The notes beneath the pieces are model-generated. The model was not told the origin of the DNA. It made no database searches and was given only the letters and a program-made list of their open reading frames with translations. The position numbers and the translations under genes are program-made. DNA of 64,000 bases from Chryseobacterium nepalense (GTDB taxonomy: Bacteria > Bacteroidota > Bacteroidia > Flavobacteriales > Weeksellaceae). The stretch spans positions 3,925,212 through 3,989,211 of the forward strand of contig NZ_CP096203.1 of assembly GCF_023195755.1 (NCBI RefSeq). The letters are read 5' to 3'. Position 1 is the stretch's first letter. Each line of letters begins with the position of its first letter. Positions 1 to 7,319 of the stretch are shown piece after piece.

Positions 1-177
1 TATGCTTTTATCCTGCCTTTATCAGCAATCTGCGGAAGTATTTTATTATTAACGGCAGATACATTCAGCAGGAGCATTGTTGAACCTTCGGAGCTTCCTG
101 TCGGGATTTTAACAGCATTAATGGGAGGTCCGATTTTCATTGCCATTTTAATTAAATTCAAAAAATCACTGTCATGA
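1..177 (+). CDS. hmuU: Haem/iron ABC transporter permease, C-terminal end (partial)
   Basis: Only the last 58 codons are present; the gene begins before the window. The fragment is hydrophobic and carries the pattern VEPSELPVGILTALMGGPIF, typical of the last two helices of FecCD/BtuC-type permeases, which move haem or ferric siderophores across the inner membrane. Its TGA stop overlaps the ATG of the next gene (ATGA), so translation is probably coupled to the ATPase. The haem assignment comes from the downstream hmuV-hmuS context, not from this fragment. Confidence 0.85.
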   Translation, partial: YAFILPLSAICGSILLLTADTFSRSIVEPSELPVGILTALMGGPIFIAILIKFKKSLS

Positions 178-944
178 TAAAGGCACATCAGATCAGTTAT
201 AGACACAAAGAATTTCATATTCTGGATTCGGTGGATGTTCATCTCGGATATGGTGAATTTTTGGCTATCGTAGGCCCGAACGGAGCCGGAAAATCAAGTT
301 TGTTGAGTATCCTTGCGAATGAAGTAAAGTCAAAACAACGGGTTTTATTTAAAGATAAAAATATCAGCGACTGGAAAGTCAATGAGCTTTCAAAACATAA
401 GGCAAAATTTTCACAGCACAACAGCAATGATATTCCGCTTGAGGTGAAAGATGTTGTGATGATGGGACGCTACCCGTATTTCGATGCACAACCGGCTCAG
501 GAAGATTATGAAGCCATGAATTCCATGATGTTCGAAACCGATATTTTCCATCTTAAAGAAAGAGAATACAATACGTTATCAGGAGGCGAGAAGCAAAGAG
601 TGCACTTATCCAGGGTCATGGCACAGCTCCAGAATGAAATTGCCCACAAAGTTCTTTTTCTTGATGAGCCTCTGAATAATCTGGACGTAAAACATCAGTA
701 CAAAGCATTGGAAATCATCAAAAAATTTACAGAAAAAACGAATTCAGCCATTGTTGTACTCCATGATCTGAATCTTGCGGCGCAGTACGCGGATAAAATC
801 TTATTAATGAAATCTGGACGTGTGACGGCCTGTGGAACACCGACAGAAGTTTTTACCGCTGAAAATATCAGTGAAGCCTACAATTTTCCCTGCACGATCT
901 GTGATCATCCGATTACGGGCAGGCCAATGATTATTTTTGGATAA
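174..944 (+). CDS. hmuV: Haem ABC transporter ATP-binding protein HmuV
   Basis: ATPase subunit (256 aa) that energises the FecCD-type permease encoded just upstream. Visible motifs are Walker A GPNGAGKSS (about residues 34-42), the ABC signature LSGGEKQR (about 138-145), Walker B VLFLDEP (about 161-167) and the switch His in VVLHDLNLA. Length and architecture match the HmuV branch of iron-chelate ATPases. It starts on an ATG overlapping the permease stop and is followed within 1 bp by a methyltransferase gene and then hmuS, which points to haem as the substrate. Fur control would be expected, but the operon promoter lies outside the window. Confidence 0.93.
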   Translation: MIKAHQISYRHKEFHILDSVDVHLGYGEFLAIVGPNGAGKSSLLSILANEVKSKQRVLFKDKNISDWKVNELSKHKAKFSQHNSNDIPLEVKDVVMMGRYPYFDAQPAQEDYEAMNSMMFETDIFHLKEREYNTLSGGEKQRVHLSRVMAQLQNEIAHKVLFLDEPLNNLDVKHQYKALEIIKKFTEKTNSAIVVLHDLNLAAQYADKILLMKSGRVTACGTPTEVFTAENISEAYNFPCTICDHPITGRPMIIFG

Positions 945-945
945 A

Positions 946-1596
946 ATGGAAAAACAGGATTTAAAAATATTAGCACAGAACCTTGCCAATCCGCAGGGAA
1001 AGAAGGGAATTGAAATTGGTGAGATAATGAATGACACCAATATCGGAATGACACTGGAAAGTATTCAGACGCTTTTAATAGAAGACGATGAATACATCCT
1101 TGAAATCGGGCACGGAAATGCTGACCACGTAAAAAGCATTTTAAACAAAGCTACAAATATAAAATATACCGGAATTGATATTTCCGAAACCATGCACAAC
1201 GAGGCAAAAAGACTGAATAAGCATTTTGAAGGTCAGGCGGATTTTGTTTTGTATGAGGGAAGGAAATTACCATTTCAGGATAAAACTTTTGCCAAGATAT
1301 TTACGGTAAACACCGTGTATTTCTGGGAACAGCCTGTTGAATATTTAAATGAAATATACCGGGTTCTGAAGGACAACGGAACCTTTGTACTCACATTCGG
1401 ACAACGGAATTTCATGGAAAAACTGCCTTTCACACAGTTTGATTTCAAATTGTACAGCAACGCTGAAATGGAAGAAATAATCTCGAAAAGCAATTTTAAA
1501 AGAATGAAAATTTCAGAACGGGAAGAGCAGATCAAAAGCAAAACATCAGAAGAAACAATAACAAGAAATTATACAATTTTAACCATTAAAAAATAA
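946..1596 (+). CDS. Class I SAM-dependent methyltransferase in the haem operon
   Basis: About 216 aa with a Rossmann-type SAM fold: motif I ILEIGHGNADH, the acidic end of strand 2 in YTGIDIS, and an F-A-K-I-F-T-V-N-T motif IV region, as in UbiE/Methyltransf_11 proteins. The TTG at 937 would also be in frame, but the ATG at 946 sits one base after the hmuV stop and is the more natural start. It lies between hmuV and hmuS with gaps of 1 and 4 bp, so it is surely co-transcribed with them. The substrate is unknown; a role in haem or porphyrin handling is only suggested by position. It has no radical-SAM CxxxCxxC motif, so it is not a ChuW-type enzyme. Confidence 0.8.
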   Translation: MEKQDLKILAQNLANPQGKKGIEIGEIMNDTNIGMTLESIQTLLIEDDEYILEIGHGNADHVKSILNKATNIKYTGIDISETMHNEAKRLNKHFEGQADFVLYEGRKLPFQDKTFAKIFTVNTVYFWEQPVEYLNEIYRVLKDNGTFVLTFGQRNFMEKLPFTQFDFKLYSNAEMEEIISKSNFKRMKISEREEQIKSKTSEETITRNYTILTIKK

Positions 1597-1600
1597 AATA

Positions 1601-2629
1601 ATGAGCACATTAGTACACGATCTTAAAGAAAAATGGGAAGCTCTTAAAGCAGATAATCCTCATTTGAGAATTCGCAATGCAGCGGCAGAGCTGGGTGTAA
1701 GCGAAGCAGAACTGCTGGCTACGAATGTTGGCGAAGGTGTAACGGTTTTAAAGCCGGAATTTAAAGATATTCTGACGGAAGCGGAACAGCTGGGAAAAGT
1801 AATGGCGCTTACCCGTAATGACGAATGTGTTCATGAAAGAAAAGGAACCTACCTGAATGGTGATTTCAGCAGTCCTCATGCACAGCTTTTCGTGGGAGAG
1901 GATATTGACCTCAGAATTTTTCTTAACCATTGGAAGTTCGCTTTTGCAGTGGTGGAAGGTGATAAAAAAAGCCTGCAGTTCTTCGGAAAAGACGGACTGG
2001 CATTACATAAAATCTATTTAACCAAAGACAGTAATGAGGCTGCTTTTGATGCAATAGTGGAAAAATTTAAAGCAGAGGAGCAGCATTCAATCATAGAATG
2101 CGAAGCGGTAGCTCCTAAAGCGGAAGAAAAGCCGGATTCCGAAATTGATGTGGAAGGTTTCCAAAAAGCCTGGACGGACCTGAAAGATACGCATGATTTC
2201 TTTATGATGACCAGAAAATTCGGGGTGAGCAGAACGCAGGCATTACGACTGGCTCCGGAAGGTTTTACCAAAAAAATCGACAGCTCGAAAGTAGTTAACG
2301 TTTTGGAAGACGCTTCTGAAAAACAGCTGCCAATCATGATTTTTGTTGGAAACAGAGGAATTATCCAGATTCATACCGGGAATGTGAAAAAAACACTTTG
2401 GCACCAGCAATGGTTCAATGTGATGGATCCGGATTTTAACCTTCACCTTGATGTCACAAAAATCGCTGAAGCATGGATCGTGAAGAAACCTACGGAAGAC
2501 GGAGAGGTTACCGCTATTGAAGTATTCAACAAAGAAGGAGATTTCATCGTACAGTTTTTTGGAAAAAGAAAGCCTGGTATTCCAGAACTACAGGAATGGA
2601 AAAACCTTGTTGCAGACCTTGAAAAATAA
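1601..2629 (+). CDS. hmuS: Haemin-degrading/haem-trafficking factor HmuS (ChuS family)
   Basis: Cytoplasmic haem-utilisation protein (342 aa, normal length for HemS/ChuS/HmuS). It shows the family's internal duplication: a first half with VHERKGTYLNG, FLNHWKFAFAVVE and LQFFGKDGLALHKIYL, and a second half with IIQIHTGNVKKTLW, LHLDVTKIAEAWIVKK and FIVQFFGK. Family members bind haem in the cytoplasm and pass it on or break it down to release iron. It follows the methyltransferase by 4 bp and is the last gene before a terminator at 2649-2681. The N-terminus (LREKWxxLKxxxP-like, here LKEKWEALKADNPHLR) also fits the family. Confidence 0.93.
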   Translation: MSTLVHDLKEKWEALKADNPHLRIRNAAAELGVSEAELLATNVGEGVTVLKPEFKDILTEAEQLGKVMALTRNDECVHERKGTYLNGDFSSPHAQLFVGEDIDLRIFLNHWKFAFAVVEGDKKSLQFFGKDGLALHKIYLTKDSNEAAFDAIVEKFKAEEQHSIIECEAVAPKAEEKPDSEIDVEGFQKAWTDLKDTHDFFMMTRKFGVSRTQALRLAPEGFTKKIDSSKVVNVLEDASEKQLPIMIFVGNRGIIQIHTGNVKKTLWHQQWFNVMDPDFNLHLDVTKIAEAWIVKKPTEDGEVTAIEVFNKEGDFIVQFFGKRKPGIPELQEWKNLVADLEK

Positions 2630-2648
2630 ATAGTTAGATCGTTTTTTT

Positions 2649-2681
2649 AGCCGTTTTGTTTTGTGCAGGGCGGCTTTTTTG
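2649..2681 (+). terminator. Terminator after hmuS
   Basis: Short inverted repeat AGCCG...CGGCT with a 17-nt loop followed by six T residues, 20 bp after the hmuS stop. The stem is only 5 bp, so strength is uncertain, but position and U-tract fit an intrinsic terminator. Confidence 0.6.
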
Positions 2682-2809
2682 ATTTAAACACAATTTGCAA
2701 AAATATTTCATAAATAACCCAAATCCTTTTATTAAATTATCATGGACCTGAAAAATCAAAAAGTATTGTGATATTTGTGAAAATTATTTGTGTTAAAAAA
2801 TAAATAAAA

Positions 2810-3682
2810 ATGAAAAACATTTTCTCAATAGTATTGCTTGTTTTTTTCTGTTCATTGAATGCCCAGAATTTTAAAGCTTATCAGTTCTATAATAAAAAAG
2901 GAAAAGAAATCAGCACCGAAAAAATGGTTAAGGAACTTGCTGATTACGATATTATTTTCTTTGGTGAAAATCATAATAACTCTATCAATCACTGGCTCCA
3001 GCTGAAAGTTACCGAGGCGCTTTACCAAAAGAAAAACGGACAGCTGATCCTGGGTGCAGAAATGTTTGAAAGAGACAATCAGGAACAGCTTAATAAGTAT
3101 CTTTCCGGAACATTCGATTCCAAAGGATTGAAAGATTCTGCCCGTTTGTGGAATAATTTTTCAACAGATTATAAACCTTTGGTTGATTTTGCAAAAGCCA
3201 AAAAACTGCCTTTCATTGCCACCAATGTTCCCAGAAGATATGCTTCCCAGACTTCAAAGGAAGGACTGGAATCTTTGAACAGTTTACCGGCGAAAGATAA
3301 AACCCATATTGCACAGCTTCCGATAAAAGTCACTCTGGAAACGCCAGGTTATCAGGAAATGAAAAAAATGATGGGAGACCACGCGGAAGAAATGAAAGTA
3401 ATGAATTTTGTCTCCGCACAAGCCATTAAAGATGCCACCATGGCGGAATCGATTCTTAAAAATATTCAGTCCGGAAAAACATTCATTCATTACAACGGAA
3501 ATTACCACAGCAAAGAGTTTGGTGGAATTTATTGGTACATCAGACAAAAGAATCCTGATCTTAAAATGGCTGTAATCTCCGTTTTTGAATCGGAAGATCC
3601 TGAGCTGAAAATTCCGGAAAAAGAGTATGTGCCAACAGATTTTAACCTGATATTGCCTGCGGATATGACGAAAACGTATTGA
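2810..3682 (+). CDS. ChaN family haem-binding (iron-regulated) protein
   Basis: Secreted protein of 290 aa with a clear signal peptide (MKNIFSIVLLVFFCSLNAQ). The body matches the ChaN/Tiki-like fold: the GENH motif in IIFFGENHNN (about residue 52), LGAEMFERDNQ, an FIATNVPRR segment and a late HYNGNYHSK segment, all ChaN landmarks. ChaN-type proteins bind cofacial haem pairs and are iron-regulated in other bacteria. It follows the haem operon on the same strand after a terminator, so it is probably a separate transcript in the same regulon. The region has no recognisable lipobox; it is more likely periplasmic. Confidence 0.85.
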   Translation: MKNIFSIVLLVFFCSLNAQNFKAYQFYNKKGKEISTEKMVKELADYDIIFFGENHNNSINHWLQLKVTEALYQKKNGQLILGAEMFERDNQEQLNKYLSGTFDSKGLKDSARLWNNFSTDYKPLVDFAKAKKLPFIATNVPRRYASQTSKEGLESLNSLPAKDKTHIAQLPIKVTLETPGYQEMKKMMGDHAEEMKVMNFVSAQAIKDATMAESILKNIQSGKTFIHYNGNYHSKEFGGIYWYIRQKNPDLKMAVISVFESEDPELKIPEKEYVPTDFNLILPADMTKTY

Positions 3683-3683
3683 A

Positions 3684-3739
3684 GGTAAGAGGTAAGAGGT
3701 AAGAGGTAAGAGGTAAGAAGTAAGAAGTAAGAGGTAAGA
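3684..3739 (+). repeat. Tandem heptamer (GGTAAGA)x8
   Basis: Eight consecutive 7-bp units starting one base after the chaN stop: five perfect GGTAAGA, two AGTAAGA, then GGTAAGA. It is noncoding and lies at the head of a 288-bp intergenic gap. Such short tandem arrays change length by slippage; here that would alter only the 3' untranslated region of the preceding gene. Confidence 0.95.
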
Positions 3740-3922
3740 AATGTTCTTGTAGATTCAATTTATTTTTGCTGATTACATGGATTAGGCAGATTTTATTTAA
3801 GTCTTAATTTTAGAATTTAAATAAAACTTAAAAAAATCAATAAAGTTATTCACGATCATCTGAGAATCTGTATACAAAGAGATCCCGAAAAGTTACTATG
3901 ATCTTAAATAATACGAATCGGC

Positions 3923-3953
3923 TTTGAAAAATTTAAAACATCTTTTATTTTTG
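3923..3953 (+). promoter_or_regulatory. Bacteroidota-type promoter for the deformylase-like gene
   Basis: TTTG (3923-3926), exactly 19 bp, then TATTTTTG (3946-3953). This matches the Bacteroidota -33/-7 consensus TTTG-N19-TAnnTTTG. The ATG lies 17 bp downstream of the -7 element. Confidence 0.65.
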
Positions 3954-3970
3954 TCTGATATTCCGGTAAT

Positions 3971-4600
3971 ATGAAAAAAATATCATTTCTCTTCATCTTT
4001 TTAATGAGTCTTTTGAACGCACAGAAACTTTCTTCTGATGAGATTTTTATAATTAATCAGGGAGATACCAATACTGCACTGCCGATTTACCAGACTACTG
4101 ATGAACATCAGCATAAAACTTTACTAAGTCTTTCTACGGAAATTGATCCGTTGGATAAAAATACCGCAGTTTTAGTTAAAAGAATGAAAGAATCCCTGCT
4201 GTCAACGGATGGCGGAGTAGGAATCGCGGCACCGCAAGTGGGAATCAACCGCAAAGTGATCTGGGTACAGCGGTTTGATAAACCCGGTGAACCGTTGGAA
4301 TACTTTATCAATCCGGTCATTGTCTGGAGATCTGAGCTGCAGAATCTCGGTCCGGAAGGCGACCTCTCGATTCCTGATTTCAGGGATCAGTTTTACAGAA
4401 GCAAAGTGATCCAGCTGGAATATGTTGACTTAAAAGGGCAAAAATATTCTGAGATGGTGGAAGGATTTACCGCCGTTATTTTCCAGCATGAGATCGACCA
4501 TCTTTTCGGAATTTTAATTTCTGATAAAAAAGAGAAAGAAAAGAATAATGCGTACCAGAAAGTGGACGCTTTTAAAAAAGCAGATTCTGTGACCAGATAG
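3971..4600 (+). CDS. Secreted peptide deformylase homologue with a missing metal-ligand Cys
   Basis: A 209-aa protein with the peptide deformylase fold: motif 1 GVGIAAPQVG (about residues 79-88) and motif 3 QHEIDH (about 172-177), which holds two His ligands and the catalytic Glu. Motif 2, normally EGCLS with a Cys metal ligand, reads EGDLS (about 129-133; codon GAC). The N-terminus is an apparent signal peptide (MKKISFLFIFLMSLLNAQK), whereas true deformylases act on nascent chains in the cytoplasm. This is therefore unlikely to be the housekeeping enzyme. Asp might still bind metal, giving a periplasmic hydrolase of unknown substrate, or the protein may be inactive. It has its own promoter and is monocistronic. 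Confidence 0.8.
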   Translation: MKKISFLFIFLMSLLNAQKLSSDEIFIINQGDTNTALPIYQTTDEHQHKTLLSLSTEIDPLDKNTAVLVKRMKESLLSTDGGVGIAAPQVGINRKVIWVQRFDKPGEPLEYFINPVIVWRSELQNLGPEGDLSIPDFRDQFYRSKVIQLEYVDLKGQKYSEMVEGFTAVIFQHEIDHLFGILISDKKEKEKNNAYQKVDAFKKADSVTR

Positions 4601-4695
4601 TTTCTGTGATATGAAAAAATCTGCTTCCTGAGAAACAGATTTTATTTTAACCGCAAACCGAAGGTTTAAACTTCATTACAGGTAAAAGCTAATTT

Positions 4696-5118
4696 CTAAT
4701 TATTCGTTACCGAAAGTTTCACCTCGATATTATTTCTTGTAGCGTTGGAGTAAGGACAGATCTGGTGTGCTTTTTCTGTTAAAGACTGTGCTTCTTCCAG
4801 GGGAACTCCTGGAATATTGACATCAAGCTGAACAGCCAGCCCGAAACCTCCGTTTTCAATTTGTCCGATGCTTACTTCCGCAGTAACAGTTGTCTCTCCT
4901 GTCTGGACTTTTGATAAAGAGATCACCCTGTTCAGTGCACTGTCAAAACACGCTGAGTATCCCGCTGCGAAAAGCATTTCCGGGTTGGCAAACTCATCAT
5001 TGGCACCACCTAATGCTTTCGGCATTTTAACATCTAAATCAAGGACTCCGTTGTCGCTTTTTACATGTCCGTTTCTGCCTCCTGTTGCTGTTACTTTTGT
5101 TGTATATAAGGTTTTCAT
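4696..5118 (-). CDS. ohr: Organic hydroperoxide resistance protein Ohr (OsmC family)
   Basis: Thiol peroxidase of 140 aa that reduces organic and fatty-acid hydroperoxides. Both reactive cysteines are present, in AAGYSACFDSAL (about residue 56) and HQICPYSNATRNN (about 121), together with the LYTTKVTATGGRNGHV N-terminus typical of Ohr rather than OsmC. It starts on the base next to the ohrR stop, so it is co-transcribed with its regulator. Confidence 0.95.
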   Translation of the reverse strand: MKTLYTTKVTATGGRNGHVKSDNGVLDLDVKMPKALGGANDEFANPEMLFAAGYSACFDSALNRVISLSKVQTGETTVTAEVSIGQIENGGFGLAVQLDVNIPGVPLEEAQSLTEKAHQICPYSNATRNNIEVKLSVTNN

Positions 5119-5553
5119 TTATTTTTCTATTTTATTTAATATTTTTAATACACTTGTCTTAAGATCAATCCAATCCTGCTTGGATACATCGATCTTTTTA
5201 TATATTTTTTCCGGAATTTCACAGGCTTTTGCTTTTAAAGCTTTCCCTGTTTCCGTGGTGAATACTTCAACCACCCTTTCATCTTCTTTTTTTCTTTTCC
5301 TCAGGATGAAACCTTTGGTTTCCAGCCTTTTCAATAAGGGCGTCAGTGTCCCGCTGTCGAGATACAGCTTTTCTCCGATATGGTTTACTGAGAGACCGTC
5401 ATTTTCCCATAATACCATCATTACAAGATACTGGGGATAGGTAATATCCAGCTCATCAAGGAACGGACGGTAAAGGCCGGTGATCTCTTTTGCGATTACA
5501 TACAGCGGAAAGCAGAGTTGGTTTTGCAGTTTTAAAGATTCCTGTTGTTCCAT
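5119..5553 (-). CDS. ohrR: MarR-family peroxide sensor OhrR
   Basis: Winged-helix repressor of 144 aa. The N-terminal LQNQLCFPLYV carries the single reactive Cys (about residue 14) used by OhrR to sense organic hydroperoxides. The wHTH follows (ITYPQYLVMMVLW, TLTPLLKRLETKGFI, wing RKRKKEDER). It sits between a nitroreductase gene (24 bp upstream) and ohr (directly abutting). A perfect palindrome of the OhrR/MarR type lies upstream of the operon at 6258-6281, suggesting autoregulation. Confidence 0.92.
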   Translation of the reverse strand: MEQQESLKLQNQLCFPLYVIAKEITGLYRPFLDELDITYPQYLVMMVLWENDGLSVNHIGEKLYLDSGTLTPLLKRLETKGFILRKRKKEDERVVEVFTTETGKALKAKACEIPEKIYKKIDVSKQDWIDLKTSVLKILNKIEK

Positions 5554-5577
5554 GATGTGAAAAAATTAAGGTGGTGA

Positions 5578-6210
5578 TTATTTTTTAATGATAAATTCCT
5601 CCATCGGAATTCTCACTTTTTTCATGTGGGAAAGCCAGTCGTTTTTTTCGTCCCGGTATCCCAGATACAGTAAACTTACGCTCTTTAATCCTAAAGCGCT
5701 CAGTCCTAAAATTTCATCCACCACTTCATTGCTGAACCCTTCTGCAGGGGTGCTGTCGATTTTCAGTTCTGCAGCCTGAGCCATGGCAAGTCCGAGAGCA
5801 ATATAAGTTTGTCTTGCCGTATGAGCGAAATGCTGTTCAGGAGTTTGCGCTCCGTATATTTCTTTAAGTTTATCAGTGTAGCTTGAAAAACGGCCTTTAG
5901 GCAGATCTCTCACATCAGTATGATAATCATATACTTTATCGATTTTTTGATCGGAATAGCTGTCCCATGCGGCGAATACCAATACGTGGGAAGAATCTCT
6001 CATCACTTCAGGATTTAAGGCTCCCTGAACCATTTTCTCTTTTAATTCCTGATTTTCAACAACAATAACACGGAATGGCTGTAAACCCGATGAAGTGGGA
6101 GCAAGCCTTGCTGCTTCTAAAATTTTATTTAAATCTTCTTCTTTGAGTTTTTTTGTAGGATCATATGCTTTTACAGCATGTCTCCAGTTTAAATCTTCTA
6201 TTAATGACAT
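5578..6210 (-). CDS. NAD(P)H-dependent nitroreductase-family oxidoreductase
   Basis: FMN-dependent flavoprotein of about 210 aa in the NfsB/nitroreductase family: WRHAVKAYDP at the N-terminus, EAARLAPTSSGLQPFRVIVV as FMN-binding segment, and ALGLAMAQAAELKIDSTPAEGF near the C-terminus. An upstream in-frame start (6258) exists, but MSLIEDLNWRHAVK at 6210 is the usual family start and leaves the operator palindrome outside the coding region. It is the first gene of a likely operon with ohrR and ohr, so it may be induced by organic peroxides. The physiological substrate (quinone, nitro compound, aldehyde adduct) cannot be told from the sequence. Confidence 0.88.
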   Translation of the reverse strand: MSLIEDLNWRHAVKAYDPTKKLKEEDLNKILEAARLAPTSSGLQPFRVIVVENQELKEKMVQGALNPEVMRDSSHVLVFAAWDSYSDQKIDKVYDYHTDVRDLPKGRFSSYTDKLKEIYGAQTPEQHFAHTARQTYIALGLAMAQAAELKIDSTPAEGFSNEVVDEILGLSALGLKSVSLLYLGYRDEKNDWLSHMKKVRIPMEEFIIKK

Positions 6211-6257
6211 TTTGTTAATTATTTTATTTTGAATTAGTCTATGCAAAAATGTTGCCA

Positions 6258-6281
6258 AATTAAATTGTGTGCAATTTAATT
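6258..6281 (-). promoter_or_regulatory. Palindromic operator, probable OhrR site
   Basis: Perfect inverted repeat with 10-bp arms, AATTAAATTG - TGTG - CAATTTAATT, 48 bp before the nitroreductase ATG. OhrR/MarR operators characterised elsewhere contain CAATT/AATTG inverted half sites, which these arms also contain. The position at the head of the nitroreductase-ohrR-ohr operon makes it the likely autoregulatory site. Binding is inferred. Confidence 0.65.
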
Positions 6282-6510
6282 ATTGAGTGTAGTTTTTAAA
6301 ATGCTTGAAAGTAAATGTTAAATCATTTTCTTCTTTTTGGATAAAGAACCGGAAAATTCCTTCTCCAACAAAGGAAGATACTTTTCCGTACTGTCAGCTT
6401 TCAGGAGTAATGTGATTTTGAAAATTCCTGACGTCAAAGCTTTGAAGAAAAATCAGCCAGTTTTTTTCGGTCATTTTTACAGTTTGTTCATCTGTTGCAT
6501 GCAGAATAAT
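6280..6510 (-). pseudogene. Probable decayed coding sequence (unrecognised)
   Basis: On the minus strand one frame is open for about 76 codons with a single internal TGA (at about 6384). It includes MTEKNWLIFLQSFDVRNF before the stop and GIFRFFIQKEENDLTFTF after it. A second frame covering the middle reads KADSTEKYLPLLEKEFSGSL, which also looks protein-like. This pattern fits a frameshifted, eroded gene lying between the lipB terminator and the ohr-operon operator. I do not recognise the family; it could be chance. Confidence 0.3.
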
Positions 6511-6514
6511 TATT

Positions 6515-6544
6515 AAAAAAAAAATCTGTCTACACGGACAGATT
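6515..6544 (-). terminator. Intrinsic terminator after lipB
   Basis: On the minus strand: stem AATCTGTC / GACAGATT (8 bp), 6-nt loop, then a run of T residues, 15 bp after the lipB stop. Perfect stem and long U-tract make this a strong terminator for the trpBA-lipB transcript. Confidence 0.88.
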
Positions 6545-6558
6545 CTATAGTTAAAAAA

Positions 6559-7287
6559 TTATTTCATAAGCAATTCCGCCTCAAAAACCTCCGTAAAATG
6601 CTTTTTGATTTTTTCTTTAATATCTTCCATTTCTTCAGGTGTAAGTTCTCTTTCCAGCTCTCTTTTTAAGGAAGTTACCTGTTTGTCTTTGATCCCGCAC
6701 GGAATGATGTATTCGAAATAGCGCATATCAGTATTTACATTTAGTGCAAAACCGTGCAGCGTAACCCATCGAGAAGCTTTCACGCCCATTGCGCAGATTT
6801 TCCTGGCGTAAGGTTTTCCTACATCCAGCCAGACTCCGGTTTCCCCTTCGGAACGTTCGCCTTTCAGTCCGTATTCTGCAATGGTTCTGATGATCACTTC
6901 CTCCAGATTTCGCATATATTTATGAATATCGGTGAAAAAGTTTTCAAGATCTAAAATTGGATAGCCCACAATTTGTCCGTATCCGTGATAGGTAATGTCA
7001 CCGCCGCGGTTTACCTTTACAAAAGTCGCATCGATTTCCTTTAATTTGTCGATTCCGGCGAGCATATTTTCTTCATGTCCACTTTTTCCTAAGGTATAAA
7101 CATGCGGATGTTCTACTAAAAGGAAGTGGTTGGGTGTAGTAGCATGCTCTTCTGCAGGCAGATCTCGGTTTTTGATTTTAAGATCAATGATGTTTTTCAT
7201 CAGAGACTCCTGATAATCCCACGCTGACTGGTAATCTCTTGTTCCCAAATCTTCAAATTCTACAACTTTATTCTGATGTGTATTCAT
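6559..7287 (-). CDS. lipB: Octanoyl-[ACP]:protein octanoyltransferase LipB
   Basis: Transfers octanoyl groups from ACP to lipoyl domains, the first step of lipoate synthesis (242 aa). Family landmarks are HPHVYTLGKSG, VNRGGDITYHGYGQIVGYPI (RGG and YHGxGQ motifs), GVWLDVGKPYARKICAMGVK with the catalytic Cys-Lys pair, and HGFALNVNTD. An in-frame upstream start (7365) would overlap trpA and give a non-homologous extension; MNTHQNKVVEFEDLG at 7287 is preferred. It lies 32 bp after trpA and is probably read from the trp operon as its last gene. Confidence 0.95.
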   Translation of the reverse strand: MNTHQNKVVEFEDLGTRDYQSAWDYQESLMKNIIDLKIKNRDLPAEEHATTPNHFLLVEHPHVYTLGKSGHEENMLAGIDKLKEIDATFVKVNRGGDITYHGYGQIVGYPILDLENFFTDIHKYMRNLEEVIIRTIAEYGLKGERSEGETGVWLDVGKPYARKICAMGVKASRWVTLHGFALNVNTDMRYFEYIIPCGIKDKQVTSLKRELERELTPEEMEDIKEKIKKHFTEVFEAELLMK

Positions 7288-7319
7288 TTTATTTTTTGAT
7301 GACACAAATTTAGTGATTT

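Noticed and set aside
937..948. TTG start of the methyltransferase, overlapping hmuV
   Set aside because: ATG at 946, one base after the hmuV stop, gives a normal start and needs no overlap.
3684..3739. CRISPR-like short repeats
   Set aside because: Units are 7 bp with no spacers; it is a simple tandem repeat.
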